Below, one piece after another: positions 9,533 to 19,686 of a stretch of 64,000 nt of DNA. The stretch covers positions 62,001-126,000 of the forward strand of contig NZ_SUNI01000002.1 in NCBI RefSeq assembly GCF_005048225.1, read 5' to 3'. The notes below the pieces were generated by a model, which saw only the letters and a list, made by a program, of their open reading frames with translations, was not told the DNA's origin and did no database searches. The translations under genes and the position numbers were made by a program. The first letter of the stretch is position 1. Every line of letters begins with the position of its first letter. The DNA is from Paracoccus gahaiensis. GTDB lineage: Bacteria > Pseudomonadota > Alphaproteobacteria > Rhodobacterales > Rhodobacteraceae.

Positions 9533-9672
9533 CCGGGGGCTTCCTTTTCTCGCGATCCGCGATCCTGCGCGCAACAGCGCGGTGTCTAGCGCGCCACATC
9601 GATTCTGTCCACAACGGGGGCCGGATCCCTGCGCGCCACACCCTCCTGCCGGCGCGGCAAACGGGGATCAGG

Positions 9673-10395
9673 TCATTCGACGGGCAGGGGGTGGCGGCCG
9701 TGATCGGTCAGCAGATGCACGGCGCCGGGCTCGATCACCGCGGCGGACAGCGGCCGGCCATAGGCGGCCCCGCCATCCAGGTTCAGCCGGTTGGCGTGGC
9801 GCGTCGGCCGGTCCAGCGCGGTATGGCCATGCACCACCAGCACCCCGAAATCGGCGGGACAGTCCAGGAATCCCTCGCGGATCCAGACCAGATCGTCCTC
9901 GGCCTGATGCTGCAGGTCGATGCCGGGCCGGATCCCCGCATGCACCACCAGCGCCAGCGGATGCAGGTACCACAGCGGCAGGGCGGCCAGGAACTGCGCG
10001 TGATCGGCGGGCACCGCGCGGCGCGCCGCCTTCAGCACCGCCGCGCGCGGCTGGTCGGGATCGACACCATAGGAGCGCAGCGTGGCCCCGGCCCCCAGGC
10101 CCGGATGATCCACCCAATGCTGCCCCGAGGACAGGCCGGGATCGATCCAGTCGGGCGTTCTCAGGAAGGCGGGCAGGAAGCGGTCGTGATTGCCCCGCGT
10201 CACGATCCAGGGACGCCCCGCGCGCTGCCCGCGCAGCAGATGCTCGACCACGCCGCGCGAATCGGGACCGCGGTCGATCAGGTCGCCGACATGGGCGATG
10301 ACCGCATCGCGCCCGCCATCGTCGAAGATCCGCTCATGCGCCGCCTTCAGCAGGTCCAGCTGTCCGTGAATGTCGCCGATCGCGTAAAGTCGCAT
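9673..10395 (-). CDS. Metallophosphoesterase (serine/threonine protein phosphatase family)
   Basis: 240 residues with the PPP-type signature in order: GDIHGQLD (residues 7-14), GDLIDRGPDS, RGNHDRF and, near the C-terminus, VVHGHTALDRP. These supply the di-metal ligands of a calcineurin-like phosphoesterase related to bacterial PrpA/PrpB and diadenosine tetraphosphatases. The 30-residue spacing between the first two motifs is normal. It follows serA on the same strand but is separated from it by a strong hairpin (10429-10457), so it probably has its own promoter. The in vivo substrate is unknown. Confidence 0.9.
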   Translation of the reverse strand: MRLYAIGDIHGQLDLLKAAHERIFDDGGRDAVIAHVGDLIDRGPDSRGVVEHLLRGQRAGRPWIVTRGNHDRFLPAFLRTPDWIDPGLSSGQHWVDHPGLGAGATLRSYGVDPDQPRAAVLKAARRAVPADHAQFLAALPLWYLHPLALVVHAGIRPGIDLQHQAEDDLVWIREGFLDCPADFGVLVVHGHTALDRPTRHANRLNLDGGAAYGRPLSAAVIEPGAVHLLTDHGRHPLPVE

Positions 10396-10428
10396 CTGTC
10401 ACCTGGCCGTGGCATGCGTCGAAAGGGT

Positions 10429-10457
10429 CCGCACGCCCCTTGGGTAGGGGCGTGCGG
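10429..10457 (-). terminator. Hairpin terminator downstream of serA
   Basis: Perfect 11-bp stem (CCGCACGCCCC at 10429-10439 with GGGGCGTGCGG at 10447-10457) and a 7-base loop, starting 9 bases after the serA stop. On the minus strand it is followed by ACCCTTT, a short T run. Confidence 0.75.
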
Positions 10458-10465
10458 CGCCGAGG

Positions 10466-12055
10466 TCAAACCTCGAATTGCAGCCGGCGCGCCTGCAGGA
10501 ACTTGCCGGTCGCCTCCAGCGCGGACAGGGCGTCGTCGCCGATCGCCTCGTCCAGATAGAGGATGGCGATGGCATCCGTGCCATTGGCCGCGCGGCCCAG
10601 GGTGAAGTTCGCGATGTTCACGCCCAGATCGCCCAAGGTCATCCCCAGGGCGCCGATCACGCCGGGCACGTCCTTGTTGCGGGTGTACAGCATGTGGCTT
10701 CCCACTTCGGCATCGACATTGATGCCGCGGATCTGGATGAAGCGCGGCTTGCCGTCGCTGAACACCGTGCCCGCGATGGACCGCTCGCGCGTCTCGGTCA
10801 CGCAGGTCAGCTTGATATAGCCCTCGTAGACGCCGGCCTTGTCCTGCCGCGTGGTCGAGACCTGCACGCCCCGCTCCTTCGCCATGACCGGGGCCGAGAC
10901 CATGTTCACGTCCGGATTGCTGGCCTTCATCACGCCCGCGATGACGGCGGCGTTCAGCGCGTTGAGGTTCATCTCGGACACGACGCCGTCATAGAGGACG
11001 TTGATCGCCTTGATCGGCTCGTCGGTCATCTGGCCCACGAAGGCGCCCAGATGCGCGGCCAGCTTGATCCACGGGCCCATCACGGACGCCTCCTCGGCGG
11101 TGACCGAAGGCATGTTCAGCGCGTTCTGCACCGCGCCCGTCAGCAGATAGTCCGACATCTGCTCGGCCACCTGCAGGGCGACATTCTCCTGCGCCTCGGT
11201 GGTGGCGGCGCCCAGATGCGGGGTCACGACGACATTGGGCAGGTTGAACAGCGGGCTGTCCGTGGCGGGCTCGACCGCGAACACGTCGAAGGCGGCGCCG
11301 GCCACGCGCCCGTCCTTCAAAGCCTCGGCCAGGGCCTCCTCGTCGACCAGTCCGCCGCGTGCGCAGTTGATGATCCGCACGCCCGGCTTCAGCTTGGCGA
11401 TCGCCTCGCGCGACAGGATGTTGCGGGTCTTGTCGGTCAGGGGCACGTGGAAGGTGATGAAATCGGCCCGGCCCAGCAGGTCGTCCAGCTCGACCTTGGT
11501 CACGCCCAACTCGCGCGCCCGGTCTTCGGACAGGAAGGGATCATAGGCCAGCACCTTCATGTGCAGCCCCAGGGCGCGGTCGATGACGATCCCGCCGATA
11601 TTGCCCGCGCCGATCACGCCAAGCGTCTTGTTGAACAGCTCGACCCCCATGAAGCGGTTCTTCTCCCACTTGCCGGCATGGGTGCTGACGCTGGCCTCGG
11701 GCAGCTGCCGCGCCACCGCGAACATCATCGCGATGGCATGTTCGGCGGTGGTGACGCTGTTACCGAAAGGCGTGTTCATCACGATGACGCCCTTCTTGCT
11801 GGCCGCCGGGATGTCGACATTGTCGACCCCGATGCCGGCGCGCCCGATCACCTTCAGGTTGGTCGCGGCCTCCAGCAGCTTCTCGGTGACCTTGGTGGCC
11901 GAGCGGATCGCCAGCCCGTCATACTGCCCGATCACCTCGGCCAGCTTCTCCTTGTCCTTGCCCAGATCGGGCAGGTAATCCACCTCGACGCCCCGATCGC
12001 GAAAGATCTGGACGGCGGTTTCCGACAGCTTGTCGGACACGAGAACCTTCGGCAT
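10466..12055 (-). CDS. serA: D-3-phosphoglycerate dehydrogenase
   Basis: First step of serine synthesis: 3-phosphoglycerate to 3-phosphohydroxypyruvate with NAD. 529 residues, the long (type I) form. The N-terminal substrate domain starts MPKVLVSDKLSE. The Rossmann motif is VIGAGNIGG. The catalytic groups lie in CARGGLVDE (Arg), the downstream Glu and TPHLGAAT (His). The C-terminal part has an intervening ASB-like domain and an ACT domain (HMLYTRNKDVPGVIGALG) that normally binds serine for feedback inhibition. Start 12055 is preferred over 12064 because AAGGA is 8 bases from the former. Downstream of serC on the same strand; probably one transcript. Confidence 0.97.
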   Translation of the reverse strand: MPKVLVSDKLSETAVQIFRDRGVEVDYLPDLGKDKEKLAEVIGQYDGLAIRSATKVTEKLLEAATNLKVIGRAGIGVDNVDIPAASKKGVIVMNTPFGNSVTTAEHAIAMMFAVARQLPEASVSTHAGKWEKNRFMGVELFNKTLGVIGAGNIGGIVIDRALGLHMKVLAYDPFLSEDRARELGVTKVELDDLLGRADFITFHVPLTDKTRNILSREAIAKLKPGVRIINCARGGLVDEEALAEALKDGRVAGAAFDVFAVEPATDSPLFNLPNVVVTPHLGAATTEAQENVALQVAEQMSDYLLTGAVQNALNMPSVTAEEASVMGPWIKLAAHLGAFVGQMTDEPIKAINVLYDGVVSEMNLNALNAAVIAGVMKASNPDVNMVSAPVMAKERGVQVSTTRQDKAGVYEGYIKLTCVTETRERSIAGTVFSDGKPRFIQIRGINVDAEVGSHMLYTRNKDVPGVIGALGMTLGDLGVNIANFTLGRAANGTDAIAILYLDEAIGDDALSALEATGKFLQARRLQFEV

Positions 12056-12102
12056 GTCAGTCATCCTTTGCACGGCGCCGGGCACACATGGCCTCGCAGC
12101 GC

Positions 12103-12157
12103 TTTCATCTTGGGAAAAATATCCTGCAGGGGGTCCGGGGGACGCAAAGTCCCCCGG
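12103..12157 (+). repeat. Intergenic element, copy C, between serC and serA
   Basis: Plus-strand TTTCATCTTGGG, AAAAATATCCTGCAGG, then hairpin CCGGGGGAC-GCAAA-GTCCCCCGG (12135-12157). Relative to serC transcription it is inverted compared with copies A and B, with the hairpin met first. It lies inside the serC-serA transcript, so it could cause partial termination or be a processing site. Confidence 0.8.
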
Positions 12158-12175
12158 CCATCGCGGGACGCAAAA

Positions 12176-13321
<1,146 letters not shown>

Positions 13322-13323
13322 AT

Positions 13324-13379
13324 GGCTAGCCTTCCAGCTATTAGCCCCTCGTTGGGGAGGGGTGTCCCATCCCGGGACA
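13324..13379 (-). ncRNA. serC leader RNA element (three tandem hairpins, the last covering the ribosome site)
   Basis: Immediately upstream of serC the minus-strand transcript can form three back-to-back stems: TGTCCC-ATCCC-GGGACA (13379-13363), a CCCCTC/GAGGGG hairpin (13362-13345), and TAGC-N6-GCTA (13340-13327) whose loop holds the GGAAGG ribosome site. This stem may be replaced by an outer GGCTA/TAGCC pairing. The arrangement fits the serC RNA motif known from alphaproteobacteria, in which the final stem overlaps the serC ribosome site. Regulation of serC-serA translation is the inferred role; the ligand or trigger is unknown. Confidence 0.72.
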
Positions 13380-13560
13380 TACGCCCTTGCAAGATATCCC
13401 GCAAGCCCCGTCGCGCCGGGCCGCGATGGTTCGCACCTTGTCGTTCGGAACGGGGCTTTCCCCCAACGCAAACTCCCCGGCGCGCGGAGGCGACCGGGGA
13501 GCAGGCACAGGCTTTGGACCGAAACGCCCGCCCCTCCCCCGGGCGGGGAGGGGCGAGGGG

Positions 13561-15066
13561 TCAGCCCGACACGCCGCGCAGGCGGATGATGCCGTCGGCA
13601 TAGGGCTCGAAGCCTTCGATCCCCTGCCGCATCGTGTAGAAATACTTGATGTGGTACAGATAGACCAAGGGTAGGTCCGCCTTCAGGATCTCGCGTGTCT
13701 GGTCGTACAGCGCCTTGCGGGCCGCGGGGTCGGGCTCGGACCGGGCCTGGGCCAGCAGGGCGTCGATCTCGACATTGCGGTAATGCTGGTCGTTGTTGGC
13801 GCCGTCGCTGCCCACGAAGGGAGTGATGTTGGCATCCGGGTCGATCCGGCCCGACCAGCCCTGCAGCGACATGTCGAAATTGCCCGCGACATTCTCGGCC
13901 AGCAGCGTGGCGAACTCGGTCGCGCGCAGCGAGATCTCGAAGCCGGTTTCCGAGGCCATGGCCTGGATCACCTGGCCCACCTGCTGGGCGATGGGGTTGT
14001 TGCCGATCTGCATCTCGACGCGCACGGGGGTCTCGACGCCGGCCTCGGTCAGCAACGCGCGGGCGGCCTCGGGATCGCGGGCCGGGATCGGATCGGTTTC
14101 GTCGTAATAGAACGAGCCCGGCGCGGCCCATTGGTTGCCCGGCACATACTGGCCCTCGAAGACGACCTGGTTCAGCGCCTCGCGGTCGATGGACAGCGAC
14201 AGGGCCTGACGCACCCGCGCATCCGATCCAAGCGGCCCTTCGGCACGCGCGCCGTTGCCCACGTTGATGGTGATGCCCTGATAGCCGATATTGGCCACCT
14301 CGAACAGTTGCAGGCGGCTGTCCTCGCGGATCGAGGGCACGTCGGCGGGCGCGGTGCGTTCGATGATGTCCATGTCGCCCGAGCGGACATTGGCCAGACG
14401 CACGGTCGTGTCGGGGATCGGCAGATAGATCACGCGGTCATAGTGGTATTCGTCGGCCTCCCAGTGATCGGCGAACTTCTCCAGCACGATGCGGTCGCCC
14501 TCGACCCGCTCGACGAAGGAATAGGGGCCGGAACAGACCAGATTGCGGCCGAAATCCGCGCCCGCCGCGTCGGCGGCATCGGGGGAATACATGCGGCCCG
14601 CGTGATGGGCCAGCTGCGCCAGCAGGGTCACATCGGCGGTGTTCAGGGTAATCGTCAGCTCGTGATCGCCCGTGGCCTCGACCGAGGCGATCGAGGACAG
14701 CTCGCCCCGGCGGCGGCTTTCGGGCAGGGTCATGTTGCGCTCCAGCACGCGCCGGGCCGAGTCCGCGTTGAAGGGCGTGCCGTCGTGATGGGTCACCCCC
14801 TCGCGCAGCATGATCGTCAGCGACATCCCATCCTCGGCCCACTCCCATTCGGTGGCCAGTTCGGGGATGATCTCCATGTCGGCATTGGTGTTGAACAGCC
14901 GGTCGCAGAGCTGTTCATAGACCAGCGAGGACACGAAGGTGCGCGACTGCGCCGGATCCAGCGAATCCGGGTCCTCGTTCAGGCCGATGCGCAGGTCGGT
15001 GGCGGCGGCCATGCTGCCGAAGGCGACGGTGCCCAGGGCGGTGGCCATGAAGGTGGTGAGTTTCAT
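13561..15066 (-). CDS. Peptide/opine-type ABC transporter substrate-binding protein (SBP_bac_5), orphan paralogue
   Basis: 501 residues. A Sec signal peptide ([23 protein letters not shown]) directs it to the periplasm; the body is a family 5 extracellular solute-binding protein ([53 protein letters not shown]). It is strongly similar throughout to the binding protein at 16275, sharing motifs such as [12 protein letters not shown] versus DILDPDQSRTFV and [11 protein letters not shown], so the two arose by duplication. It is transcribed away from the GntR regulator, which probably controls both arms through the operators at 15130-15467. No transport partner genes follow it; it may share the permeases encoded at 17852-19668. 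Confidence 0.93.
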   Translation of the reverse strand: MKLTTFMATALGTVAFGSMAAATDLRIGLNEDPDSLDPAQSRTFVSSLVYEQLCDRLFNTNADMEIIPELATEWEWAEDGMSLTIMLREGVTHHDGTPFNADSARRVLERNMTLPESRRRGELSSIASVEATGDHELTITLNTADVTLLAQLAHHAGRMYSPDAADAAGADFGRNLVCSGPYSFVERVEGDRIVLEKFADHWEADEYHYDRVIYLPIPDTTVRLANVRSGDMDIIERTAPADVPSIREDSRLQLFEVANIGYQGITINVGNGARAEGPLGSDARVRQALSLSIDREALNQVVFEGQYVPGNQWAAPGSFYYDETDPIPARDPEAARALLTEAGVETPVRVEMQIGNNPIAQQVGQVIQAMASETGFEISLRATEFATLLAENVAGNFDMSLQGWSGRIDPDANITPFVGSDGANNDQHYRNVEIDALLAQARSEPDPAARKALYDQTREILKADLPLVYLYHIKYFYTMRQGIEGFEPYADGIIRLRGVSG

Positions 15067-15129
15067 CAGGGTCTCCCAGTTGGTTTCTTGTCCTTGATCG
15101 GTATCCCCATCGCAACGGGCTGCGCGGCG

Positions 15130-15149
15130 GAACCACTTGTCATTGGTTC
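15130..15149. promoter_or_regulatory. Inverted repeat GAACCA-N8-TGGTTC (operator candidate 1)
   Basis: Lies 63 bases upstream of the divergent binding-protein start (15066). Shares its GAACCA/TGGTTC arms with two other sites in the same intergenic region, pointing to one regulator, most simply the adjacent GntR protein. Confidence 0.6.
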
Positions 15150-15301
15150 ACCCTAGGATCTGCACGGCGTCTCTGGCAACCTTGCCCTGCGGGCCAGAGG
15201 CCATCGCGCCGAGTTCATGGGGGAATGCGGGTCGCTTCAGGGCATGGTATCCGCACATTGCCTGTCCTGTGGGCAATCCGTTCGATCGCGCGGCAGGAGA
15301 C

Positions 15302-15324
15302 AAACCATTTTGTTGAAATGGTTC
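15302..15324. promoter_or_regulatory. Inverted repeat AACCATTT-N5-AAATGGTT (operator candidate 2)
   Basis: Perfect 8-bp arms around TGTTG, with the same ACCA/TGGT half-sites as the neighbouring operators. Sits mid-way in the 408-base divergent region, which holds no gene. Confidence 0.62.
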
Positions 15325-15446
15325 ATTTTCTGAGGTGCGGCTGGACGGGGCTGTTCGGCCAACGCACCCCGCGAAGTCGCCGAAATCCGGCCCCGGGGAC
15401 CATGCCCCGGCAGAAGCCTTGCAATGTCACGAATCTGTGGCACTTT

Positions 15447-15467
15447 GAACCAAATCAAGATTGGTTC
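15447..15467. promoter_or_regulatory. Inverted repeat GAACCAA-N7-TTGGTTC (operator candidate 3)
   Basis: Perfect 7-bp arms ending 4 bases before the first candidate ATG of the GntR gene (15472). Binding here would block expression of the regulator itself, a typical autoregulatory position. Confidence 0.68.
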
Positions 15468-15474
15468 GGGCATG

Positions 15475-16242
15475 ATGGCTTTTTCGGATGACGAGGCGAT
15501 CCAGGCCGAGGGCAGCGCGACCTCGACCTATGCGCTGGCGCAGCTGCGCAGCTATATCGAGGCGCAGGGCGCCCAGCAGGGCAGCCGCCTGCCCACCGAA
15601 CGCCAGCTGGCTGAGGAAATGGGCGTCGGGCGCCGCGCCGTCCGCCGCGCGCTGGAGATGCTGGAGAACGAGGGCCGGATCACCCGCCGGCAGGGCGCGG
15701 GCACCTTCATCGGCAGCGCGCCCGCCCAGCCCGTGACCCGCGACGCGCTGATCGGCGCCACCGATTTCTTCGAGATCATGGAGGTCCGGCTGCGGCTGGA
15801 ACCGCAGCTGGCCGCGCTGGCCGCCCTGCGCGGCAAGCCCGGCCAGATCGCCCGCATGTTCGAGCTGTCGGACCGCATCGCGCAATGCCGGGACGCCGAC
15901 GAGGGCGAGCTGTGGGACGGCGCGCTGCACCGCCAGATCGCCGAGGCCGCAGGCAATGCGCTGTTCCTGTCGCTGTTCGACATCGTGAACCAGGTGCGCC
16001 AGGACGCCGCCTGGCAGGCGGTGCGCGAACGGGCGCGGGGCGGGCTGGCGGGCCATGCGCTGCCCGTGGCCCAGCATCGCGCCATCGTCGAGGCCATCGC
16101 CGCCCGCGACCCGCAGGGTGCCGCCGAGCAGATGCGGGTGCATCTGTTCAGCATCCAGGAAAAGCTGATCCGCCTCGGTTCCGCCGATGCCGATGCCGCC
16201 CCCTTCGCAATCCCAGAGCCGGGACAACCGGCCAACGCCTGA
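15475..16242 (+). CDS. GntR/FadR-family transcriptional regulator
   Basis: 255 residues. The N-terminal winged helix-turn-helix (LRSYIEAQGAQQGSRLPTERQLAEE, then MGVGRRAVRRALEMLENEG) is GntR-type; the C-terminal ~150 residues are an all-helical FCD ligand domain (DFFEIMEVRLRLEPQLAALAA, HRAIVEAIAARD). The start is uncertain: 15472 and 15475 are tandem ATGs, and a longer frame from 15424 would swallow the operator and has no ribosome site. It heads the transport operon at 16275-23275 and is divergent from a second binding-protein gene. It probably responds to the transported compound or its breakdown product. Confidence 0.9.
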   Translation: MAFSDDEAIQAEGSATSTYALAQLRSYIEAQGAQQGSRLPTERQLAEEMGVGRRAVRRALEMLENEGRITRRQGAGTFIGSAPAQPVTRDALIGATDFFEIMEVRLRLEPQLAALAALRGKPGQIARMFELSDRIAQCRDADEGELWDGALHRQIAEAAGNALFLSLFDIVNQVRQDAAWQAVRERARGGLAGHALPVAQHRAIVEAIAARDPQGAAEQMRVHLFSIQEKLIRLGSADADAAPFAIPEPGQPANA

Positions 16243-16274
16243 CCCCCCAAGGCCCCACCCCACAGGAAGACATC

Positions 16275-17783
16275 ATGACCCGATTTCTGTTGACCGCCAC
16301 CGCGCTGAGCGCGCTTCTGACCGCCCTGCCCGCCGCCGCGCAAGAGATGCGCATCGGGCTGCAGGACGATGCCGACATCCTCGATCCCGACCAGTCGCGC
16401 ACCTTCGTGGGCCGCATCGTCTATGCGGGCCTCTGCGACAAGCTGGTCGATCTGGACGGCGAGGCGAACATCATTCCCATGCTGGCCACGGACTGGGCCT
16501 ATTCCGACGACGGGCTGGAGCTGGTGATGAACCTGCGCGACGGCGTGGTCTTCCATGACGGCACCGCCTTCGACGCCGAGGCGGTGGTGGCCAACATCAC
16601 CCGCTCGATGACGCTGGAGGAATCGCGCCGCAAGTCCGAGCTGTCCTCGGTCGACAGCATCGCGGCGACGGGACCGATGCAGGTCACCTTCACGCTGACC
16701 GCGCCCGATGCCTCGCTGGTGGCGCAGCTGTCGGACCGGGCGGGGATGATGATGTCCCCCACCGCGGCCGAGGAGGCCGGCGCCGATTTCGGCCAGAACC
16801 CGGTCTGTTCGGGCCCCTTCCGCTTTGTCGAGCGCATCCAGCAGGACCGCATCGTGCTGGAGAAGTTCGAGGATTATTACGACGCCGACCGCATCCATCT
16901 CGACCGCGTCACCTATCTGCCGATCCCCGACACGACCGTGCGCCTGGCCAACCTGCGCTCGGGCGAGCTGGACATGATCGAGCGGCTGGCCGCCCCCGAC
17001 GTGGCCTCGGTCAGTCAGAACAGCGGGCTGACCATGCAGGAGACGGTGGGCCTGGGCTACATGGCCATCTATCTCAACCTCGGCAATGGCGAGCGGTCCG
17101 AGACGCCGATGGGGCAGGACCCCCGCGTGCGGCAGGCCTTTTCCATGGCCATCGACCGTGAGGCGCTGAACCAGGTCGTCTTCGAGGGCACCGCGCGGGC
17201 CGGCAACCAGCCCTTCGCGCCGACCTCGCCCTGGTTCAACACCGACCTGCCGGTGCCCGCCCGCGATGTCGAAGGCGCCCGCGCGCTTCTGGCCGAGGCG
17301 GGCATCGACCGCATGCCGGTCGAGATCCAGCACGCCAACAACCCTGTCGTCACCCAGATGATGCAGGTCGTTCAGGCGATGGTGGCCGAGGCCGGGTTCG
17401 ACGTGACCCTGCGCGCCACCGAATTCGCCACGCTGCTGTCGGAACAGACGGCGGGCAACTTCCAGCTGTCGCGCTCGGACTGGTCGGGGCGTCCCGATCC
17501 TGACGGCAACCTGCACCAGTTCGTCACCTGCGAGGGCGGGATCAACGATCCGCGCTATTGCAACCCCGAGGTCGACCGCCTGCTGAACGAGGCCCGCGCC
17601 TCGACCGACACCGAGGTCCGCAAGGCCGCCTATGACGCGGCGGGGGTGATCCTGAACGAGGATCTTCCGGTCATCTATCTGGGCCACCAGACCTACATCT
17701 TCGCGCTGGACGACAGCGTCCAAGGCTTCGAGGCGCTGCCCGACGGGATGATCCGCCTGCAGGACGTCACCATCGCCGAGTGA
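16275..17783 (+). CDS. Peptide-type ABC transporter substrate-binding protein (SBP_bac_5)
   Basis: 502 residues with a Sec signal peptide (LLTATALSALLTALPAAAQ) and the family 5 solute-binding fold ([56 protein letters not shown]). AGGAAG precedes the ATG. First structural gene of an operon with two permeases, a gamma-glutamyltransferase-like enzyme and a fused ATPase, so its ligand is plausibly a gamma-glutamyl or other modified peptide; that ligand assignment is inference from the neighbours. It is paralogous to the gene at 13561. Confidence 0.94.
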   Translation: MTRFLLTATALSALLTALPAAAQEMRIGLQDDADILDPDQSRTFVGRIVYAGLCDKLVDLDGEANIIPMLATDWAYSDDGLELVMNLRDGVVFHDGTAFDAEAVVANITRSMTLEESRRKSELSSVDSIAATGPMQVTFTLTAPDASLVAQLSDRAGMMMSPTAAEEAGADFGQNPVCSGPFRFVERIQQDRIVLEKFEDYYDADRIHLDRVTYLPIPDTTVRLANLRSGELDMIERLAAPDVASVSQNSGLTMQETVGLGYMAIYLNLGNGERSETPMGQDPRVRQAFSMAIDREALNQVVFEGTARAGNQPFAPTSPWFNTDLPVPARDVEGARALLAEAGIDRMPVEIQHANNPVVTQMMQVVQAMVAEAGFDVTLRATEFATLLSEQTAGNFQLSRSDWSGRPDPDGNLHQFVTCEGGINDPRYCNPEVDRLLNEARASTDTEVRKAAYDAAGVILNEDLPVIYLGHQTYIFALDDSVQGFEALPDGMIRLQDVTIAE

Positions 17784-17851
17784 TCCCGGCGCGACCTTGG
17801 CGGGGGGCGCGTCCGCGTGCCCCCCGTCCGACCGGTGAAAGGACCCCCCCC

Positions 17852-18799
17852 ATGCTGATCTATATCGCCAAGCGCCTGCTGATCGCGCTGCCCACGCTGC
17901 TGATCGTGTCGATGCTGGTCTTCGGCCTGCAGCACCTGCTGCCGGGCGACCCCGTGCTGGCCATGGCCGGAGAGGAACGCGACCCCGAGACGCTGGCCCG
18001 CATCCGCGCCAGCCTGAACCTGGACCAGCCGATCCCGATCCAGTACCTGCGCTGGCTGGGGGGCGTGGTCACCGGCGATTTCGGCACCTCGCTGCGCACC
18101 GGAGAGCCGGTCTCGGCACTGATCGCGCAGAAGCTGCCGGTGACGATCCAGCTGGCGGTGATGGCGATGATCTTCGCCGCCCTGATCGGCATCCCGACGG
18201 GCATCATCGCCGCCGTGAACAAGGGATCCCCCGTGGACTGGGCCGCGAACCTCGTCGCGTTGTCGGGCCTGTCGATCCCGAACTTCTGGCTGGGGATCAT
18301 GCTGATCCTGCTGGTCTCGGTCAATCTGGGCTGGCTGCCGGCCTCGGGCTATGAATCGCCCTTCGTCGATCCGTGGCGGTCGCTGCAGACGATGATCATG
18401 CCCGCCTTCGTGCTGGGCACCGGGCTGGCCGCGACGCTGATGCGCCACACCCGGTCGGCGATGCTGGGCGTGATGAGCGCGGATTACATCCGCACCGCCC
18501 GCGCCAAGGGCCTGACCCGGCGCGAGGTGATCCTGAAGCACGGGTTCCGCAACGCGCTGCTGCCCGTCATCACCCTGACCGCGCTCTTGTTCGGGGAATT
18601 GCTGGCCGGGGCGGTGCTGACCGAACAGATCTTCACCATCCCGGGCTTCGGCAAGCTGATCGTCGATGCGGTCTTCAACCGCGACTATGCCGTCGTGCAG
18701 GGCGTGGTCCTGTGCACCGCCGTGGGCTTCCTGCTGATGAACCTGATCGCGGATGTCCTCAGCGTCCTTCTGAACCCCCGGATGAGGGCTGCATTATGA
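17852..18799 (+). CDS. ABC transporter permease, DppB/OppB type
   Basis: 315 residues with six predicted membrane helices, starting MLIYIAKRLLIALPTLLIVSM, the typical DppB N-terminus. The EAA loop is seen around ADYIRTARAKGLTRREVILKHGFRNALLPV. It forms the inner-membrane channel with the DppC-like protein encoded next. GAAAGGA precedes the ATG and the stop overlaps the next start (ATGA). Confidence 0.95.
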   Translation: MLIYIAKRLLIALPTLLIVSMLVFGLQHLLPGDPVLAMAGEERDPETLARIRASLNLDQPIPIQYLRWLGGVVTGDFGTSLRTGEPVSALIAQKLPVTIQLAVMAMIFAALIGIPTGIIAAVNKGSPVDWAANLVALSGLSIPNFWLGIMLILLVSVNLGWLPASGYESPFVDPWRSLQTMIMPAFVLGTGLAATLMRHTRSAMLGVMSADYIRTARAKGLTRREVILKHGFRNALLPVITLTALLFGELLAGAVLTEQIFTIPGFGKLIVDAVFNRDYAVVQGVVLCTAVGFLLMNLIADVLSVLLNPRMRAAL

Positions 18800-19668
18800 G
18801 CGCCGTCGACACCCAACTGGCCCCCGCCGCCCCGCGCGCCAAAAGCCGCTTCTGGACCAAGTTCCGCCGCAACCGCGCGGCCATGGTGGGGGGCGTCATC
18901 GTGGCCTTCTTCGTCCTGCTGGCCATCGCCGCCCCGATCCTGCCCATCGCCGATCCGCTGGCGACCAGCTGGACGGCGATCCGGCTGGCGCCCTCGGCCG
19001 ACTACCCGATGGGCTCGGACGAGATCGGGCGGGACATCCTGTCGCGGATGATCTGGGGGGCGCAGGCGTCCCTGATGGCCGGGGTGGTCTCGGTCGTCAT
19101 CGCGGTGGCCTCGGGCGTGCCCATCGGGCTGATCGCGGGCTATTTCGGCGGCTGGACCGACACGATCATCTCGCGCTTCACCGATGCTCTGCTGGCGATG
19201 CCCTTCCTGATCATGGCCATCGCGCTGGCCGCCTTCCTGGGCCCCAGCCTGACCAATGCCATGATCGCCATCGGCCTGTCGGCCATGCCGATCTTCATCC
19301 GCCTGACCCGCGCACAGGTCATGTCCGTCAAGACCGAGGATTACGTCGAGGGCGCCCGCGCCATCGGGCTGGGCCACATGGCGATCATGCGCCGCTATAT
19401 CCTGCCCAACATCATCCCGCCGATCATCGTGCAGGCCACGCTGACCGTCGCCACCGCCATCATCGCCGAGGCCTCGCTGTCCTTCCTGGGACTGGGCCAG
19501 CAGGCCCCGGCGCCCAGCTGGGGGTCGATGCTGAACGTCGCCAAGAACTTCCTGACGCAGGCGCCGTGGATGGCCTGGTGGCCGGGGGCGGCGATCTTTC
19601 TGGTCGTGATCGGCTTCAACCTGATCGGCGACGGGCTGCGCGATGCGCTGGACCCGCGCGAGCACTGA
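18796..19668 (+). CDS. ABC transporter permease, DppC/OppC type
   Basis: 290 residues. N-terminal cytoplasmic stretch then six helices; contains the DppC hallmark MGSDEIGRDILSRMIWGAQASL and the EAA loop EDYVEGARAIGLGHMAIMRRYILPN. C-terminal half (IIAEASLSFLGLGQQAPAPSWG) is diagnostic of this subfamily. Four-base overlap with the DppB-like gene implies coupled translation and equimolar subunits. Confidence 0.95.
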   Translation: MSAVDTQLAPAAPRAKSRFWTKFRRNRAAMVGGVIVAFFVLLAIAAPILPIADPLATSWTAIRLAPSADYPMGSDEIGRDILSRMIWGAQASLMAGVVSVVIAVASGVPIGLIAGYFGGWTDTIISRFTDALLAMPFLIMAIALAAFLGPSLTNAMIAIGLSAMPIFIRLTRAQVMSVKTEDYVEGARAIGLGHMAIMRRYILPNIIPPIIVQATLTVATAIIAEASLSFLGLGQQAPAPSWGSMLNVAKNFLTQAPWMAWWPGAAIFLVVIGFNLIGDGLRDALDPREH

Positions 19669-19686
19669 TTTTTCGAAGGAGCCATC

